Assembly (NCBI GenBank): GCA_958296295.1
Contig: OY282460.1
Location: 496,001-560,000 of the forward strand
DNA: 64,000 nt
Origin: an uncultured Pseudomonadales bacterium
Lineage (GTDB): Bacteria > Pseudomonadota > Gammaproteobacteria > Pseudomonadales > Azotimanducaceae
Direction of reading: 5' to 3'
Below the pieces are notes generated by a model, which saw only the letters and a program-made list of their open reading frames with translations, was not told where the DNA came from and searched no databases. This document shows, one piece after another, positions 26,750-35,758 of the stretch. Position 1 is the stretch's first letter. The number at the start of each line of letters is the position of its first letter. The position numbers and the translations under genes were made by a program.

Positions 26750-28759
26750 ATGACCGCACGTTGGGGAATCCTCGCAACGGGCCGGATCGCCCGCAAACTC
26801 GCGGACGGAATCGCGGCGTCCGAAACGTCCGAACTGGTCGCGGTGGGCAGTCGCACGCAAGACGCGGCGGACGCCTTCGCCCGGGATTACGGCGTTCGCG
26901 GGCACGGCACCTACGATGGGCTGCTCGCGGATCCGGCGGTCGATGTGGTTTACGTCGCCACGCCGCATCCGCAACATGCCGAGTGGACCATCAAGGCGCT
27001 GGAAGCCGGCAAGGCCGTGTTGTGCGAAAAGCCGATGGGCGTGAACCACCCGGAAGTGATGGCGATGGTGGAAACGGCGGCCTTCCACAACCGCTTCCTG
27101 ATGGAGGCGTTCATGTACCGGGCGCATCCGCAAACCGCCAAGCTCATGGAACTCGTGCGCGACGGCGCCATCGGCGAGGTGCGGCAAATCAACGCCAGCC
27201 ACGGCTTCGCATCGGCCTTCCATCCCGAGAGCCGCCTGCACAACAACGAGCTGGCCGGTGGCGGCATTCTCGATGTGGGGTGCTACCCGGTGTCCATGGC
27301 GCGCCTGGTCGCCGGCGAGGAGCCGGACGAAGTGGCCGGCTTCGCCACCTTGGGCGAAACCGGCGTGGACCGCTGGGCGTCGGCGCTGCTGCGCTTCCCA
27401 AACGGCGCCATCGCCCAGGTGGCCACCGCGGTTTCGCTCAGCCTGAACAACACCGTCGCCATTTTCGGCTCCAAGGGTTCAATCCACGTCGATTCGCCGT
27501 GGTTCGGCGCCGGTGCGGATGGCCGCTGGAGCTTCCGCCTGACGCGTGGCGGCAAGGTGGAAACGGTGGCCGGTCGAGCCAAGCAAACCTACGTTCTGGA
27601 GGTGGATGCCGTGGCCGCGGCCCTCGCCGCGGGGCAAGTGGAATCGCCGTGCATGACGTGGCGGGACAGCTTGGGCAACGCCCGGGCGCTCGACAGGTGG
27701 CGGCAAGCCGCCGGCGTGAACTACCACTTCGAGAAGGAAGAACGCCAAACCGTCCCCGTTCACGGGCGGCCGCTCGCCGTTCGCCGCCGGGCCATCAAGT
27801 ACGGCGAGGTGTCCGGTCTCGGCAAGCCCGTTTCGCGCCTCGTCATGGGTTGCGACAACCAGCCCTCGCCCAAACACGCGGCGGTGATGTTCGACCAGTA
27901 TTACGAATACGGCGGCAACACCTTCGACACCGCCCACATCTACGGCGGCGGCGCGATGGAGCGGCTGCTCGGCGGCTGGGTGGCGAATCGGGGCGTGCGC
28001 GACGACGTGGTGATCATCGGCAAAGGCGCCCACACGCCCGCCAACTTCCCGGCGCGCGTTGCGGAACAACTCACTGTTTCGTTGCGGCGGCTGAAGACGG
28101 ATTGCGTGGATCTGTACTTCCTGCACCGCGACAACGAGGATGTTCCCGTCGGCGAGTGGATGGACGCGCTAAACGCCGAGGTGGAGGCCGGGCGCGTCAA
28201 AGCGCTCGGCGCATCGAACTGGAGCTTGGAACGGGTGCGGCAAGCGAACGCCTACGCGGCGAAGAACGGCCTCGCGCCGTTTGCCGCGGTTTCCAACAAC
28301 TTCAGCTTGGCGCGGCTTGTGGATCCCGTTTGGCCCGGCTGCGTGGCGGCGTCAACCCGGGAGTGGCGGGATTGGCTGGCGGCGGAGCAACTCGCGCTGT
28401 TTCCCTGGTCGAGCCAGGCGCGTGGATTCTTCACGCCGCGTTTCGACGCCGTGCGGGCGCGAACGCGCTCCGCGGTGGACGCCGCCCTCGGCCATCAGCC
28501 GAGCGACGCGGAAATGCGCCGGTGTTGGTTCGCCGAGGACAATTTCGAGCGCCGGGCGCGAGCCGTGGCGTTGGCCCGGGAGAGAGGCGTGCTTCCTATC
28601 CAAATCGCGCTCGCCTATGTGTTGGCGCAGCCATTTCCGGTGTTCGCGCTGGTCGGCCCGCGAGTGATGTCGGAAACGCGCCAGTCCGTCGCCGCGCTGG
28701 AGGTGGAGTTGACGGAACGCGAACGCCGGTGGCTTAACCTCGAAACGGATACGCGCTAG
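26750..28759 (+). CDS. Gfo/Idh/MocA oxidoreductase fused to aldo-keto reductase
   Basis: A 669-residue two-domain enzyme. Residues 1-330 are a Gfo/Idh/MocA NAD(P) dehydrogenase, with Rossmann start WGILATGRIARKLADGI, the catalytic EKPMGVNHPE and GGGILDVGCYPVSMARL. Residues about 345-669 are an aldo-keto reductase: FDTAHIYGGGAMERLLG carries the Asp/Tyr pair, with GKGAH, VDLYFLHRDN and GASNWS following in the expected order. Each half alone would be an enzyme, so the fusion suggests sequential redox steps on one sugar-like substrate. The ATG at 26750 follows a short spacer after the 33-bp repeat. Confidence 0.85.
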   Translation: MTARWGILATGRIARKLADGIAASETSELVAVGSRTQDAADAFARDYGVRGHGTYDGLLADPAVDVVYVATPHPQHAEWTIKALEAGKAVLCEKPMGVNHPEVMAMVETAAFHNRFLMEAFMYRAHPQTAKLMELVRDGAIGEVRQINASHGFASAFHPESRLHNNELAGGGILDVGCYPVSMARLVAGEEPDEVAGFATLGETGVDRWASALLRFPNGAIAQVATAVSLSLNNTVAIFGSKGSIHVDSPWFGAGADGRWSFRLTRGGKVETVAGRAKQTYVLEVDAVAAALAAGQVESPCMTWRDSLGNARALDRWRQAAGVNYHFEKEERQTVPVHGRPLAVRRRAIKYGEVSGLGKPVSRLVMGCDNQPSPKHAAVMFDQYYEYGGNTFDTAHIYGGGAMERLLGGWVANRGVRDDVVIIGKGAHTPANFPARVAEQLTVSLRRLKTDCVDLYFLHRDNEDVPVGEWMDALNAEVEAGRVKALGASNWSLERVRQANAYAAKNGLAPFAAVSNNFSLARLVDPVWPGCVAASTREWRDWLAAEQLALFPWSSQARGFFTPRFDAVRARTRSAVDAALGHQPSDAEMRRCWFAEDNFERRARAVALARERGVLPIQIALAYVLAQPFPVFALVGPRVMSETRQSVAALEVELTERERRWLNLETDTR

Positions 28760-28782
28760 CGCGCGCCCTAACGGGCGCGCTA
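28755..28782. terminator. Bidirectional hairpin overlapping both stop codons
   Basis: GCTAGCGCGCCC and GGGCGCGCTAGC pair perfectly over 12 bp around TAAC. The TAG of the plus-strand fusion gene (28757-28759) and the TAG of the minus-strand SRAP gene (28780-28778) both lie in the stem. It likely ends transcription from both sides. Confidence 0.65.
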
Positions 28783-29517
28783 GCTATCGGCGGCGATGGC
28801 CGTGGCCTCTCCAACCGGCGCGCCGCAGCGCGGCCCTTTGTTGCGCGGGTCGCCGACGTAGGCCGAAACGGGCGCGGCGCGCAGCGCCACCGGCAGGCGC
28901 GGTTTCAGCAGAGCGTCGAGGGCGGGTTCGTCGCCCTCGGCGTCCAGCCACAGCCGGGCGTCTTCCCAAGAGAGCATGAGCGGCTGGCGATCGTGGAGGA
29001 AGGCCAACGGCTCGCTCACCGCGGTGGTGACGATGGCGAAGCTGTCGAAAGCCTCGCCGCCCCGTCCCCAACGATCCCAAACGCCGCCGAGCAGCAACAC
29101 GCCGGATCGCGACCGTACGAAATAAGGTTCCGAGGCGGTGGCGGCTTTCCCCGCCGCCTCGCCAAACAAGGTGCGCTGCTCGCGTTTGCGCCATTCGTAG
29201 AATCCGCTCACCGGCACCAGGCACCGGCGACGGCGAAACGGCTCGCGAAAGGTGCGAGAGGTGCCTAGCGTCTCGGCCTTGGCGTTGAAGGTGGCGAATT
29301 TCGGCTTTGGCGTCTGCGACCAAAACGGCGTCAGCCACCATTTGGCCTCGGCGGCGGCCCACTGGTTTGGCGCCTCCGCTCGCCGCTGGCGGCGGATGAT
29401 CCACGCCGTTTCCGTTGGCGCCGTGTTGAAATTGGTCTCGCCGGGGAACGGGCCGCCAGTCAGCCGTTCGTAGGCCTCGTCCATTCCTTCGTCGTCGACG
29501 TTGAACCTGCCGCACAC
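28780..29517 (-). CDS. SRAP-domain protein (HMCES/YedK-like)
   Basis: A 245-residue SOS response-associated peptidase family protein. These crosslink to abasic sites in single-stranded DNA through their N-terminal cysteine after Met removal. The sequence begins MCGRF, so Cys2 is present. TFNAKAETL, LVPVSGFYEW and the active-site His in FLHDRQPLML follow in family order. Length is normal. It is convergent with the fusion gene and shares the hairpin at their stops. No LexA box was identified upstream. Confidence 0.9.
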   Translation of the reverse strand: MCGRFNVDDEGMDEAYERLTGGPFPGETNFNTAPTETAWIIRRQRRAEAPNQWAAAEAKWWLTPFWSQTPKPKFATFNAKAETLGTSRTFREPFRRRRCLVPVSGFYEWRKREQRTLFGEAAGKAATASEPYFVRSRSGVLLLGGVWDRWGRGGEAFDSFAIVTTAVSEPLAFLHDRQPLMLSWEDARLWLDAEGDEPALDALLKPRLPVALRAAPVSAYVGDPRNKGPRCGAPVGEATAIAADS

Positions 29518-29567
29518 GGCCGGGGCCCTGTTTCAATGCGGGCCGGGCAAGCGGGCGGCGCTCGGCT

Positions 29568-30650
29568 TCAGGCCCACTCCTGGACCTGTGCGGCTTCCTC
29601 GCGCACCAGCTCCGGGGCACCAAGCAATTGCCGGTTGAAGCCGATGCGCTTGAACCAGTAGTGCAGGCCCAGCAAGTCCGTAATGCCCATGCCGCCGTGG
29701 ACTTCGGTGGATTTGCGGGCGACGAACTTGCCCACATCGGCGAGGTGGGCCTTGGCGTGGCAGGCCATGAGGCGACCTTCTTCCGGGATCGCGTCGTAAG
29801 CGTGCGCCGCGTACCAGACCAGCGAGCGGCACGGCTCCAAGGCCGCCGCCATTTCCGCGCACATGTGCTTCACCGCTTGGAAGGAACCGATCACGCGGTT
29901 GAACTGGCGGCGTTCCTTGGCGTAGGCGACGGCCTTGTCCAGCATCGTCTGCGCCGCGCCCAAGGTGTCGGCGGCGAGAACGATGCGGCCCACGTCGATG
30001 ATCTTTCGCAGCGGTTCTTGGGAATCCGCGGATCCGGGCAACGGCTCGGCCGGCGTGGCGGCAAAGGCCACTTCCGCAACCGTGCGCGTGCGATCCACCG
30101 TCTTCAGCTTCACCACCTCGGCATCCTGCGCTGCCACCATGTGCAGCGAGCCGCCGGCGGCTGCGACCAGAAGGCGATCCGCGCCCACGCCATCGAGCAC
30201 GAACATCGCCTTGCCGTGGAGTTTGCCGTCCGCGATGCGCACGCCTTCGGTTTCGCGGCGGCCGATCTGTTCGGTGACGCCGACGCCGAACACCACCTCG
30301 CCAGCAGCGATTCGCGGCAGCCACTCCTCCTGTTGCGCGGCGCTGCCGGCGGTGGCCAGCGCCACCGGCGCCATCACCGAGGACGCGGCGAAGGGAACAG
30401 GCGCGGTGGCGGCGCCCAGCGCTTCGGCCACCAGCGCCGCATCGAGAAGGCCCAAGCCGACGCCGCCGTAGCGCTCGTCGATCAACACCGCATGGGCGCC
30501 AAGCTCGGTTAGGCCCTGCCAAACCGTCTCGGAGCGCGATTCGCCTTCCGCCGCCACCTCGCGCACGCAATCGAGCGGGCAGTTGGCTTCCAAATAGCCG
30601 GCGATGCTGTCTTGCAGCATCCGTTGTTCTTCGCTTAGAGCGAAATCCAT
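29568..30650 (-). CDS. Acyl-CoA dehydrogenase family protein
   Basis: A 360-residue flavoenzyme of the acyl-CoA dehydrogenase superfamily. The N-terminal helical domain begins DFALSEEQRMLQDSI. The middle beta domain is GKAMFVLDGVGADRLLVAA. The C-terminal domain has AYAKERRQFNRVIGSFQAVKHMCAEM and then STEVHGGMGIT, where one would expect the FAD/substrate loop. The middle domain is short and the usual catalytic Glu position is not obvious, as in FadE-like partners that work as heteromers. No second ACAD gene is adjacent. The substrate is unknown. Confidence 0.85.
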   Translation of the reverse strand: MDFALSEEQRMLQDSIAGYLEANCPLDCVREVAAEGESRSETVWQGLTELGAHAVLIDERYGGVGLGLLDAALVAEALGAATAPVPFAASSVMAPVALATAGSAAQQEEWLPRIAAGEVVFGVGVTEQIGRRETEGVRIADGKLHGKAMFVLDGVGADRLLVAAAGGSLHMVAAQDAEVVKLKTVDRTRTVAEVAFAATPAEPLPGSADSQEPLRKIIDVGRIVLAADTLGAAQTMLDKAVAYAKERRQFNRVIGSFQAVKHMCAEMAAALEPCRSLVWYAAHAYDAIPEEGRLMACHAKAHLADVGKFVARKSTEVHGGMGITDLLGLHYWFKRIGFNRQLLGAPELVREEAAQVQEWA

Positions 30651-30726
30651 CGCTGTTCCTATCCAAAAACCTTAACTTGGGCAACAACGATGTGCGCGAA
30701 AGCGCGTCGCGTTCATCGCCATCGCG

Positions 30727-31251
30727 CTATTGCGCGCTCTCCTCGTTGGACGGTTCGCCGGCGTCTTCCTGCTCCGCGCCGCCTTCGCCGCCCTCTTCCC
30801 GCGGCGGCTCGCGCGGGTCGGCGCCGTCACGCGGCGCGCCGGTGCCGGAAGACCCCATGAAAAACTTGCGCCCGTCCGGGAAGGTGATGTCGCGTCCGCT
30901 GCCGGCGCATATGGGTTCGCAGGCGCGATCCTTGCTTTGGTAGCCGCGCACCACCACTTCCGTGCCGGGCGCGAGGAGCGTGCGCGTCATGCCGCGGCGG
31001 AGCAGCGTGTTCGGCGTGCCGGCCTCCAGCATCCACACTTGCGTGGCGCCGTCCTCCTGCTCGTGCGCCACATGCACCCACGCATGGGGGTTGATCCAGT
31101 CCACCTGCACGATCTTGCCTTGGACGCGGATCGGCAGCTCGGCGTCGAACTCCGCCGAGAAGGCGTGGTGCGCGTTGCCGCCGGTCGCCATCAACAAACC
31201 CGCAAGCGCGACCACCGATGTTGGCAGCAACCGGCCGGGGCGAAAACTCAT
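30727..31251 (-). CDS. DUF6152-like secreted protein
   Basis: A 174-residue exported protein. A signal peptide (about 1-27, ending GGNAHH) precedes HHAFSAEFDAELPIRVQGKI and VDWINPHAWVHV. This is the pattern of the DUF6152 family, short periplasmic beta-barrel-like proteins of unknown role. The C-terminal 35 residues are very acidic (E, D, G, P) and probably disordered. I chose the ATG at 31251, which has GGAGAGG directly upstream, over the longer frame from 31446. Confidence 0.7.
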   Translation of the reverse strand: MSFRPGRLLPTSVVALAGLLMATGGNAHHAFSAEFDAELPIRVQGKIVQVDWINPHAWVHVAHEQEDGATQVWMLEAGTPNTLLRRGMTRTLLAPGTEVVVRGYQSKDRACEPICAGSGRDITFPDGRKFFMGSSGTGAPRDGADPREPPREEGGEGGAEQEDAGEPSNEESAQ

Positions 31252-31448
31252 CCTCTCCACCTGTAGTCCCTCCACTCGGTGCCAAAGCGGGGCGGTCGCT
31301 AACGGTCGGCGAGCACGGCTCTGGCAACGCGGCAATCCTAACGCCAAGAAACAGCGCTCGCCACCGCCGCCCGGAATAGTGGACAATCGGCCAACGCCGG
31401 TCTGAGAGGAACAGCGCCGGCACCGGATGAATTGGGGGGAAGCCAATC

Positions 31449-32537
31449 ATGTCATCACGCACCGTACGCGCCAGCCGCGCACTCGCGTTTCTCTTGGCCT
31501 TGGCGTTGCCGGCCTGCGTTTCGAAGCAGTCGCCACAACCGGACGAGGCCGAGGCGGCCGGCGAGAACCGCGTGGTCGCAACGGAAACGCACACGTTGGA
31601 AGAGGTGGCCGAGGGCGTGTTCTTCGTGCGCTACACCGTGCCGCGCTTCAACAGCAACTCCTTGGTGGTGGTGAACGACGAGGACGTGCTGGTGGTGGAT
31701 TCCCACATCACGCCAGCCACCGCCCGGGCGCTCATCGCCTCCATCCGCGAAGTGACGGACAAGCCCATCACCACGCTGGTGAACACGCACTTCCACTTCG
31801 ACCACGCGCACGGCAACCAGGCCTTTGGCCCGGTGCGGATCATCGGCCACGAATTCACCCGCCGCACAATGGCCGGTGAGCCGCTCAAGGAGCGCACCTA
31901 TCGCGATTGGCTTGCCCGGACGGCGCGCACCGTCTCTGGCTTGGAAACGCGGTTGGCGAACATGGAGGAGGGAGAGCAGCGGCAGGCGATGGCGGCCTAC
32001 TTGGCCGGCGCGAAGGCGGAGGCGCAAGAAGCGGAAGAGGTGGCCCCGGTGCCGCCGGACACCGTCTTGCTCGAGCGCATGACGCTATGGCGCGGGGATC
32101 GCGAAATCCAAATCGTGTTCTGCGGACGCGCCCACACCGGCGGCGACGTCGTGGTGTTCCTGCCGAAGGAGCGCGTGGTCTTCACCGGCGACATGATGGT
32201 GGGCGGCCCGTCGTGGCTTGGCGACGGCTATGTGAACGAGTGGCCGGCCGCCTTGGAAAAGCTCAAGACGCTGGATTTCGACCTCATCCTCCCCGGCCAC
32301 GGGGCACCGTTCCGCGATCGCGAACTGATCGACCATGTGGCGTCGTACTACCGCGAACTTTGGAGCGCGGTGAGGGCGTTGCGAATCGCCGGCAGGAGTA
32401 TTGGCGAAACGGCGGCGGCGTTGGACTTCACGAAGTACGCCGACACGCTGGGGATTCGCCAGCCCGGCGTGGATCCGCAAGCCGTGGGGCGTATATACGA
32501 GCTGCTCGAAGCTCGCGAGGACGCTCGCAAAGAATAG
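31449..32537 (+). CDS. Metallo-beta-lactamase-fold lipoprotein
   Basis: A 362-residue MBL-fold hydrolase. Residues 1-24 are a lipoprotein signal ending in LPAC, so it should be lipid-anchored outside the inner membrane. The zinc motif is THFHFDHAHG; further ligands are expected in CGRAHTGGDVVVFLP and LPGHGAPF. The arrangement resembles quinoprotein-associated and SoxH-like MBL proteins rather than true beta-lactamases. The substrate is unknown. A run of G residues upstream (GGGGGGAAG) can serve as ribosome site. Confidence 0.8.
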   Translation: MSSRTVRASRALAFLLALALPACVSKQSPQPDEAEAAGENRVVATETHTLEEVAEGVFFVRYTVPRFNSNSLVVVNDEDVLVVDSHITPATARALIASIREVTDKPITTLVNTHFHFDHAHGNQAFGPVRIIGHEFTRRTMAGEPLKERTYRDWLARTARTVSGLETRLANMEEGEQRQAMAAYLAGAKAEAQEAEEVAPVPPDTVLLERMTLWRGDREIQIVFCGRAHTGGDVVVFLPKERVVFTGDMMVGGPSWLGDGYVNEWPAALEKLKTLDFDLILPGHGAPFRDRELIDHVASYYRELWSAVRALRIAGRSIGETAAALDFTKYADTLGIRQPGVDPQAVGRIYELLEAREDARKE

Positions 32538-32542
32538 CCGCC

Positions 32543-32566
32543 CGACGGCCCTTCGGGGGACCGTTA
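32543..32566. terminator. Imperfect UUCG-type hairpin between convergent genes
   Basis: ACGGCCC, a TTCG loop and GGG(GA)CCGT form a stem with a two-base bulge between the MBL and CoA-transferase stops. The stable tetraloop makes a terminator plausible. Confidence 0.35.
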
Positions 32567-33781
32567 GGCGAAGCGCCCGGCGTCACCGATGGCGCCGGCT
32601 TCCCGCAACTCGGCGAGCTCGGCCTCCGCCAAGCCCAGCTCGGCGTGAAGCACGTCGTCCGTGTGTTCGCCAAGGCGCGGCGGGGCCGTCATCGGCACAT
32701 GGGATTCGGATAGCCGCGGCCCGAAACCGAGCATGGGCACGTTGCCGTGTACCGGCAGGTCCAGCTCTTGGACGAAGCCGCGCTCGGTCAGATGCCGGTC
32801 GTGGTGCAGCTCTTGGGTGTCCAGGCAGGCGGCGCACGGCACGCCGGCGGACGCGATGGTCTCCATCGCTTCGCGTTTCGTGCGGGCGCGAGTGAACGCG
32901 GCTATCTCCTCGTAGAGCGCGGCGCCGTTTTGCCGGCGGCCCTTGTTCGTGGCGAAGCGCTCGTCGATCAGCAGATCGGCGCGGTCGATGGACGCGCACA
33001 GGGCGTCCCAATGGCCTTGGTTCACCGGCATCAGATAGATGTAGTCGTTCGGGCCGAAGGGCTTGCACGGATAGATGTTCACCGGCGGCAGCCCGCCGGC
33101 GTTGCCGGAGCGGGCTGCCGCTCTGGTACCCCACCCTGATCCGATGAAGGCGCGGGTGCGCACGAAGTAGATCATCGCCTCCTGCATGGAAACTTCGATC
33201 TGCTGCCCTTGGCCGGTGCGCAGCTTTTGCACATAGGCGGCGAGGATGGCCATGGCGGCCTGCACGCCGGTGCCGGAGTCGCCGGTGGTGGGGCCGGGCA
33301 TCATCGGTGGCCCGTCCGCCTCGCCGGTGATGGAGAACGCGCCGGCGGCGGCCTGGGCGATCATGTCCATGCAGCGGTAGCCGGAGTACGGGCCGGTGAC
33401 TCCGAAGCCTTTGATGCGCGCGTAGATGATGTCCGGCTTCTCGGCGCGCAAGGCGTCGTAGCCGATGTTCAGCCGCTCCACCACGCCGGGGCCGTAGTTC
33501 TCCACGAAGATGTCGAAACGCGGCACCAGCCGCATGAACAGCCCGCGCCCGGACTCGCTGCGCAAATCCAGCGCCACGCTGCGCTTGTTGGCGTTCCAGG
33601 CGCAGAAGTAGGCGGAATAGTCCTTGTTTTCGGAACGCCCCACGCCGCGGCCGGGGTCGCCGTACTGCGGCGGCTCCACCTTCACCACGTCCGCGCCAAG
33701 CCAAGCGAGCGCTTGGGTACACGAGGTGCCGGCCTCGTATTGCGTCATATCGAGCACTCTCACCCCATCCAAAGCGGGCAT
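32564..33781 (-). CDS. CaiB/BaiF-type CoA transferase
   Basis: A class III CoA transferase of about 405 residues, moving CoA between acyl groups. The N-terminus has LDGVRVLDMTQYEAGTSC and ADVVKVEPPQYGDPGRG. NKRSVALDLRSESG carries the CoA-contact region. FVENYGPGVVERLNIGYDAL and TGEADGPPMMPGPTTGDSGTG follow as in the family. I chose the ATG at 33781 because GGAGG lies 11 bases upstream; in-frame ATGs at 33790 and 33799 sit on top of the ribosome site. A second CoA transferase lies at 42948. The substrate is unknown. Confidence 0.85.
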   Translation of the reverse strand: MPALDGVRVLDMTQYEAGTSCTQALAWLGADVVKVEPPQYGDPGRGVGRSENKDYSAYFCAWNANKRSVALDLRSESGRGLFMRLVPRFDIFVENYGPGVVERLNIGYDALRAEKPDIIYARIKGFGVTGPYSGYRCMDMIAQAAAGAFSITGEADGPPMMPGPTTGDSGTGVQAAMAILAAYVQKLRTGQGQQIEVSMQEAMIYFVRTRAFIGSGWGTRAAARSGNAGGLPPVNIYPCKPFGPNDYIYLMPVNQGHWDALCASIDRADLLIDERFATNKGRRQNGAALYEEIAAFTRARTKREAMETIASAGVPCAACLDTQELHHDRHLTERGFVQELDLPVHGNVPMLGFGPRLSESHVPMTAPPRLGEHTDDVLHAELGLAEAELAELREAGAIGDAGRFA

Positions 33782-33942
33782 CGTGGGCATCTCCTCCATC
33801 GGGCCAAGGGTCGCCGGGCAATTGTCACGCAACCGCCGGGGGCCAAACCGCTGCACGAGGCTTGGCCGCTAGGTGGGTGCAAGTGAACACCTACGGCGGC
33901 AAGCAATCAACTGCGGCGAGGATCTGGGACTCTGCGTTCCCC

Positions 33943-34245
33943 CTACGTCTGGGGTCGGTGGACGTCTGATGACTCTCGGGATTCGTTGCTTTCGATTTGT
34001 TGAAAGATGTCGTCACGGTGCAGAGCGCAATAGGCCCAAGCATTGTCTAGATCGTCCCGGCTCAAGGTCGGATAGTCCCTAAGAAGCTCCTCCTCGCTGC
34101 GGCCGAGCTGGCGAGCGCGAACCAGCACCCAAACGGGAATCCGCGTCCGTGCGACGCGGGCAGCGCCGCCGCAGACGCCAAGTTCCCGTTCAATGCCGGT
34201 TATGACCACGATCCTCCGCAGCTTGGACATCGCCAGAACCCACAA
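33943..34245 (-). CDS. DUF433-family protein (possible antitoxin)
   Basis: A 100-residue protein. VCGGAARVARTRIPVWVLV and the following LGRSEEELLRDYPTLSRDDLDNAWAY are characteristic of DUF433, a winged-helix-like family often acting as antitoxin to a neighbouring PIN/DUF5615 toxin. No such toxin follows, so it is an orphan here. The start may be the first codon at 34245 or the ATG at 34230. It lies just after the remnant of another toxin gene. Confidence 0.7.
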   Translation of the reverse strand: MWVLAMSKLRRIVVITGIERELGVCGGAARVARTRIPVWVLVRARQLGRSEEELLRDYPTLSRDDLDNAWAYCALHRDDIFQQIESNESRESSDVHRPQT

Positions 34246-34319
34246 AGCGATATTCGCAATGAACCTGACCGTAGCATGTTCGCGCCGTGGTGCGGTAAGT
34301 GACTGGCGTGCGCTTCACA

Positions 34320-34463
34320 GCGCCAGTGCGGAAGCTCTCCTCGGAATGGTCGCCACGGCGCAGTCCCAGTTCGCCACGGCCTCGGTCAACGTTCCGGCCA
34401 GCGCGGGCCAAGCTGGCGCTGTGGCGGCGGCAGGATGTCGATCTTGGGGCGAAACGTCGTCAC
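34320..34463 (-). pseudogene. AbiEii-like nucleotidyltransferase toxin remnant
   Basis: A GTG at 34463 overlaps the TGA of the upstream gene (GTGA). It begins VTTFRPKIDILPPPQRQLGPRWPE, the usual opening of AbiEii/AbiGii-type toxins, and stops at 34386. In a shifted frame, GELGLRRGDHSEESF resembles the family's GTALALRLGHRxSxDFDFF nucleotidyltransferase motif, but the aspartates are gone. The rest of the gene is absent. The toxin is therefore dead while its antitoxin remains. Confidence 0.5.
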
Positions 34464-34846
34464 GGCAATGGCCGTTCCGGCAAAGGCGGAGTCGGCCGGA
34501 TGCCGAGCCGCAGGTGCCAGAAACACCACGAACGGTCGTTGAAGATGCCGGCCGGCGCCTCGCGCAAGGTGCGCTGCAAAACGTCTTCGCAGACCCTGCC
34601 GAGCGGCCACTGCACATCCTCAAGAGTTCCCAGCGTCATCACCTGCGCCACCAACAGCGACGGCGAGGACAACGTTCGGCGCGGTCCCTGCCACCACACG
34701 TACTTGGCCGCCATCGCCTCCGCACGACCGCCGAGCGCCTTCAACAGCGCGAGGCTTCGAGTGTCCGTGCTGCCCGGCCGCATAGCTGGTGCGCTGTCTT
34801 CCGGCACCACGCCGCCCGCGCCAAGTTTGTGCTGCGGTGGCTGCAT
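34460..34846 (-). CDS. Antitoxin-like protein of an AbiEii-type pair
   Basis: A 128-residue protein. ALLKALGGRAEAMAAKYVWW, then LLVAQVMTLGTLEDVQ, LREAPAGIFNDRSWCFWHLRLG and a PPLPERPLP tail match the small partner that precedes AbiEii-like nucleotidyltransferase toxins. The downstream gene begins in a GTGA overlap, as in intact pairs, but is only a remnant. The ATG is at 34846. The gene itself shows no damage. It may persist because it still neutralises a toxin elsewhere, or it may simply be recently orphaned. Confidence 0.6.
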   Translation of the reverse strand: MQPPQHKLGAGGVVPEDSAPAMRPGSTDTRSLALLKALGGRAEAMAAKYVWWQGPRRTLSSPSLLVAQVMTLGTLEDVQWPLGRVCEDVLQRTLREAPAGIFNDRSWCFWHLRLGIRPTPPLPERPLP

Positions 34847-34993
34847 CCGGCCTCCCTCGCATTGTGAATCGAGAGTGAACGAAGTTGTGCCTCTCCGCAA
34901 GCGAATGGGGTTGGTGTGTTGTGGCACGATTGTCCAATTGTGGAGCCCGTGGCATGTTCGCGGGGCAGGTAGGGTTTGCAACAAGGTGGTGCG

Positions 34994-35671
34994 ATGAATC
35001 GGCGCGTGAACGCCATCGCCGTAATCCAATGCGCGGCGGCCAAGAGCCCCTCGGCCGGCCACTTCGTCTCCCCGGACGAAGGCCGGATTCTGTTCGTCGC
35101 CGCGCCCGAACTTGCGCCGCGCGATAGTGCCATCGCCTATCGGCGACCGGACGATCCCGCTCCTAGCGGGATCACGTATCGCCAGATGCTGGTGGAATAC
35201 AACCGGCACCAGCGAAAGGACAATCCCCTCGGCCTGCTGCGCGCGTGGCGACTCTACAAGAACCCCATGTACGGGCGGTTGGTGGAGTGTCTTGGCTGCT
35301 CCAACGTCTTCATCCTTTCGGCGGGTTGGGGGCTCGTCGCCGCAGATTATCTGCTGCCGAACTACGACATCACGTTTTCCAACAGCGCGAAGGGTGAGAG
35401 CGCATACAAGCGCCGCCGCCAACGCGACGAGTACAAGGACTTCGCGATGTTGCCGCGGACGGTCGCCCAAAGAGTCGTCTTTTTCGGCGGCAAGGATTAC
35501 GTCCCGCTCTTCTGCCGCTTGACGGAGGGCATTGAGCGGCGGACGGTGTTCTACAACTCGGAGAACCCGCCAGCCGCGCCGGGATGTACGCTTGAGCGCC
35601 ACCACACGGCCACGCGCACGAACTGGCACTACGAGTGCGCCGGGCGGTTCGTCCGCCAAACCGGCGGCTGA
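34994..35671 (+). CDS. DUF6884-like protein
   Basis: A 225-residue cytoplasmic protein. An N-terminal IQCAAAKSPSAGHF is followed by LYKNPMYGRLVE, then the hallmark VFILSAGWGLVAADYLLPNYD and a basic RRRQRDEYKDF stretch. The pattern resembles DUF6884/YaaA-like proteins, some linked to DNA-modification or stress functions, but the assignment is tentative. The ATG at 34994 has AAGGTGG five bases upstream. It lies between toxin-antitoxin debris and the glutathione synthetase gene, so it may mark the edge of an acquired block. Confidence 0.5.
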   Translation: MNRRVNAIAVIQCAAAKSPSAGHFVSPDEGRILFVAAPELAPRDSAIAYRRPDDPAPSGITYRQMLVEYNRHQRKDNPLGLLRAWRLYKNPMYGRLVECLGCSNVFILSAGWGLVAADYLLPNYDITFSNSAKGESAYKRRRQRDEYKDFAMLPRTVAQRVVFFGGKDYVPLFCRLTEGIERRTVFYNSENPPAAPGCTLERHHTATRTNWHYECAGRFVRQTGG

Positions 35672-35758
35672 CTAGGCCCGCGCCCCGGCCAAAAGACGCA
35701 TCGCCGCCGGCCACGGCGGTCGCCGCTGGCGGTAACATGCCGCCTTCTCCCGCCACGG

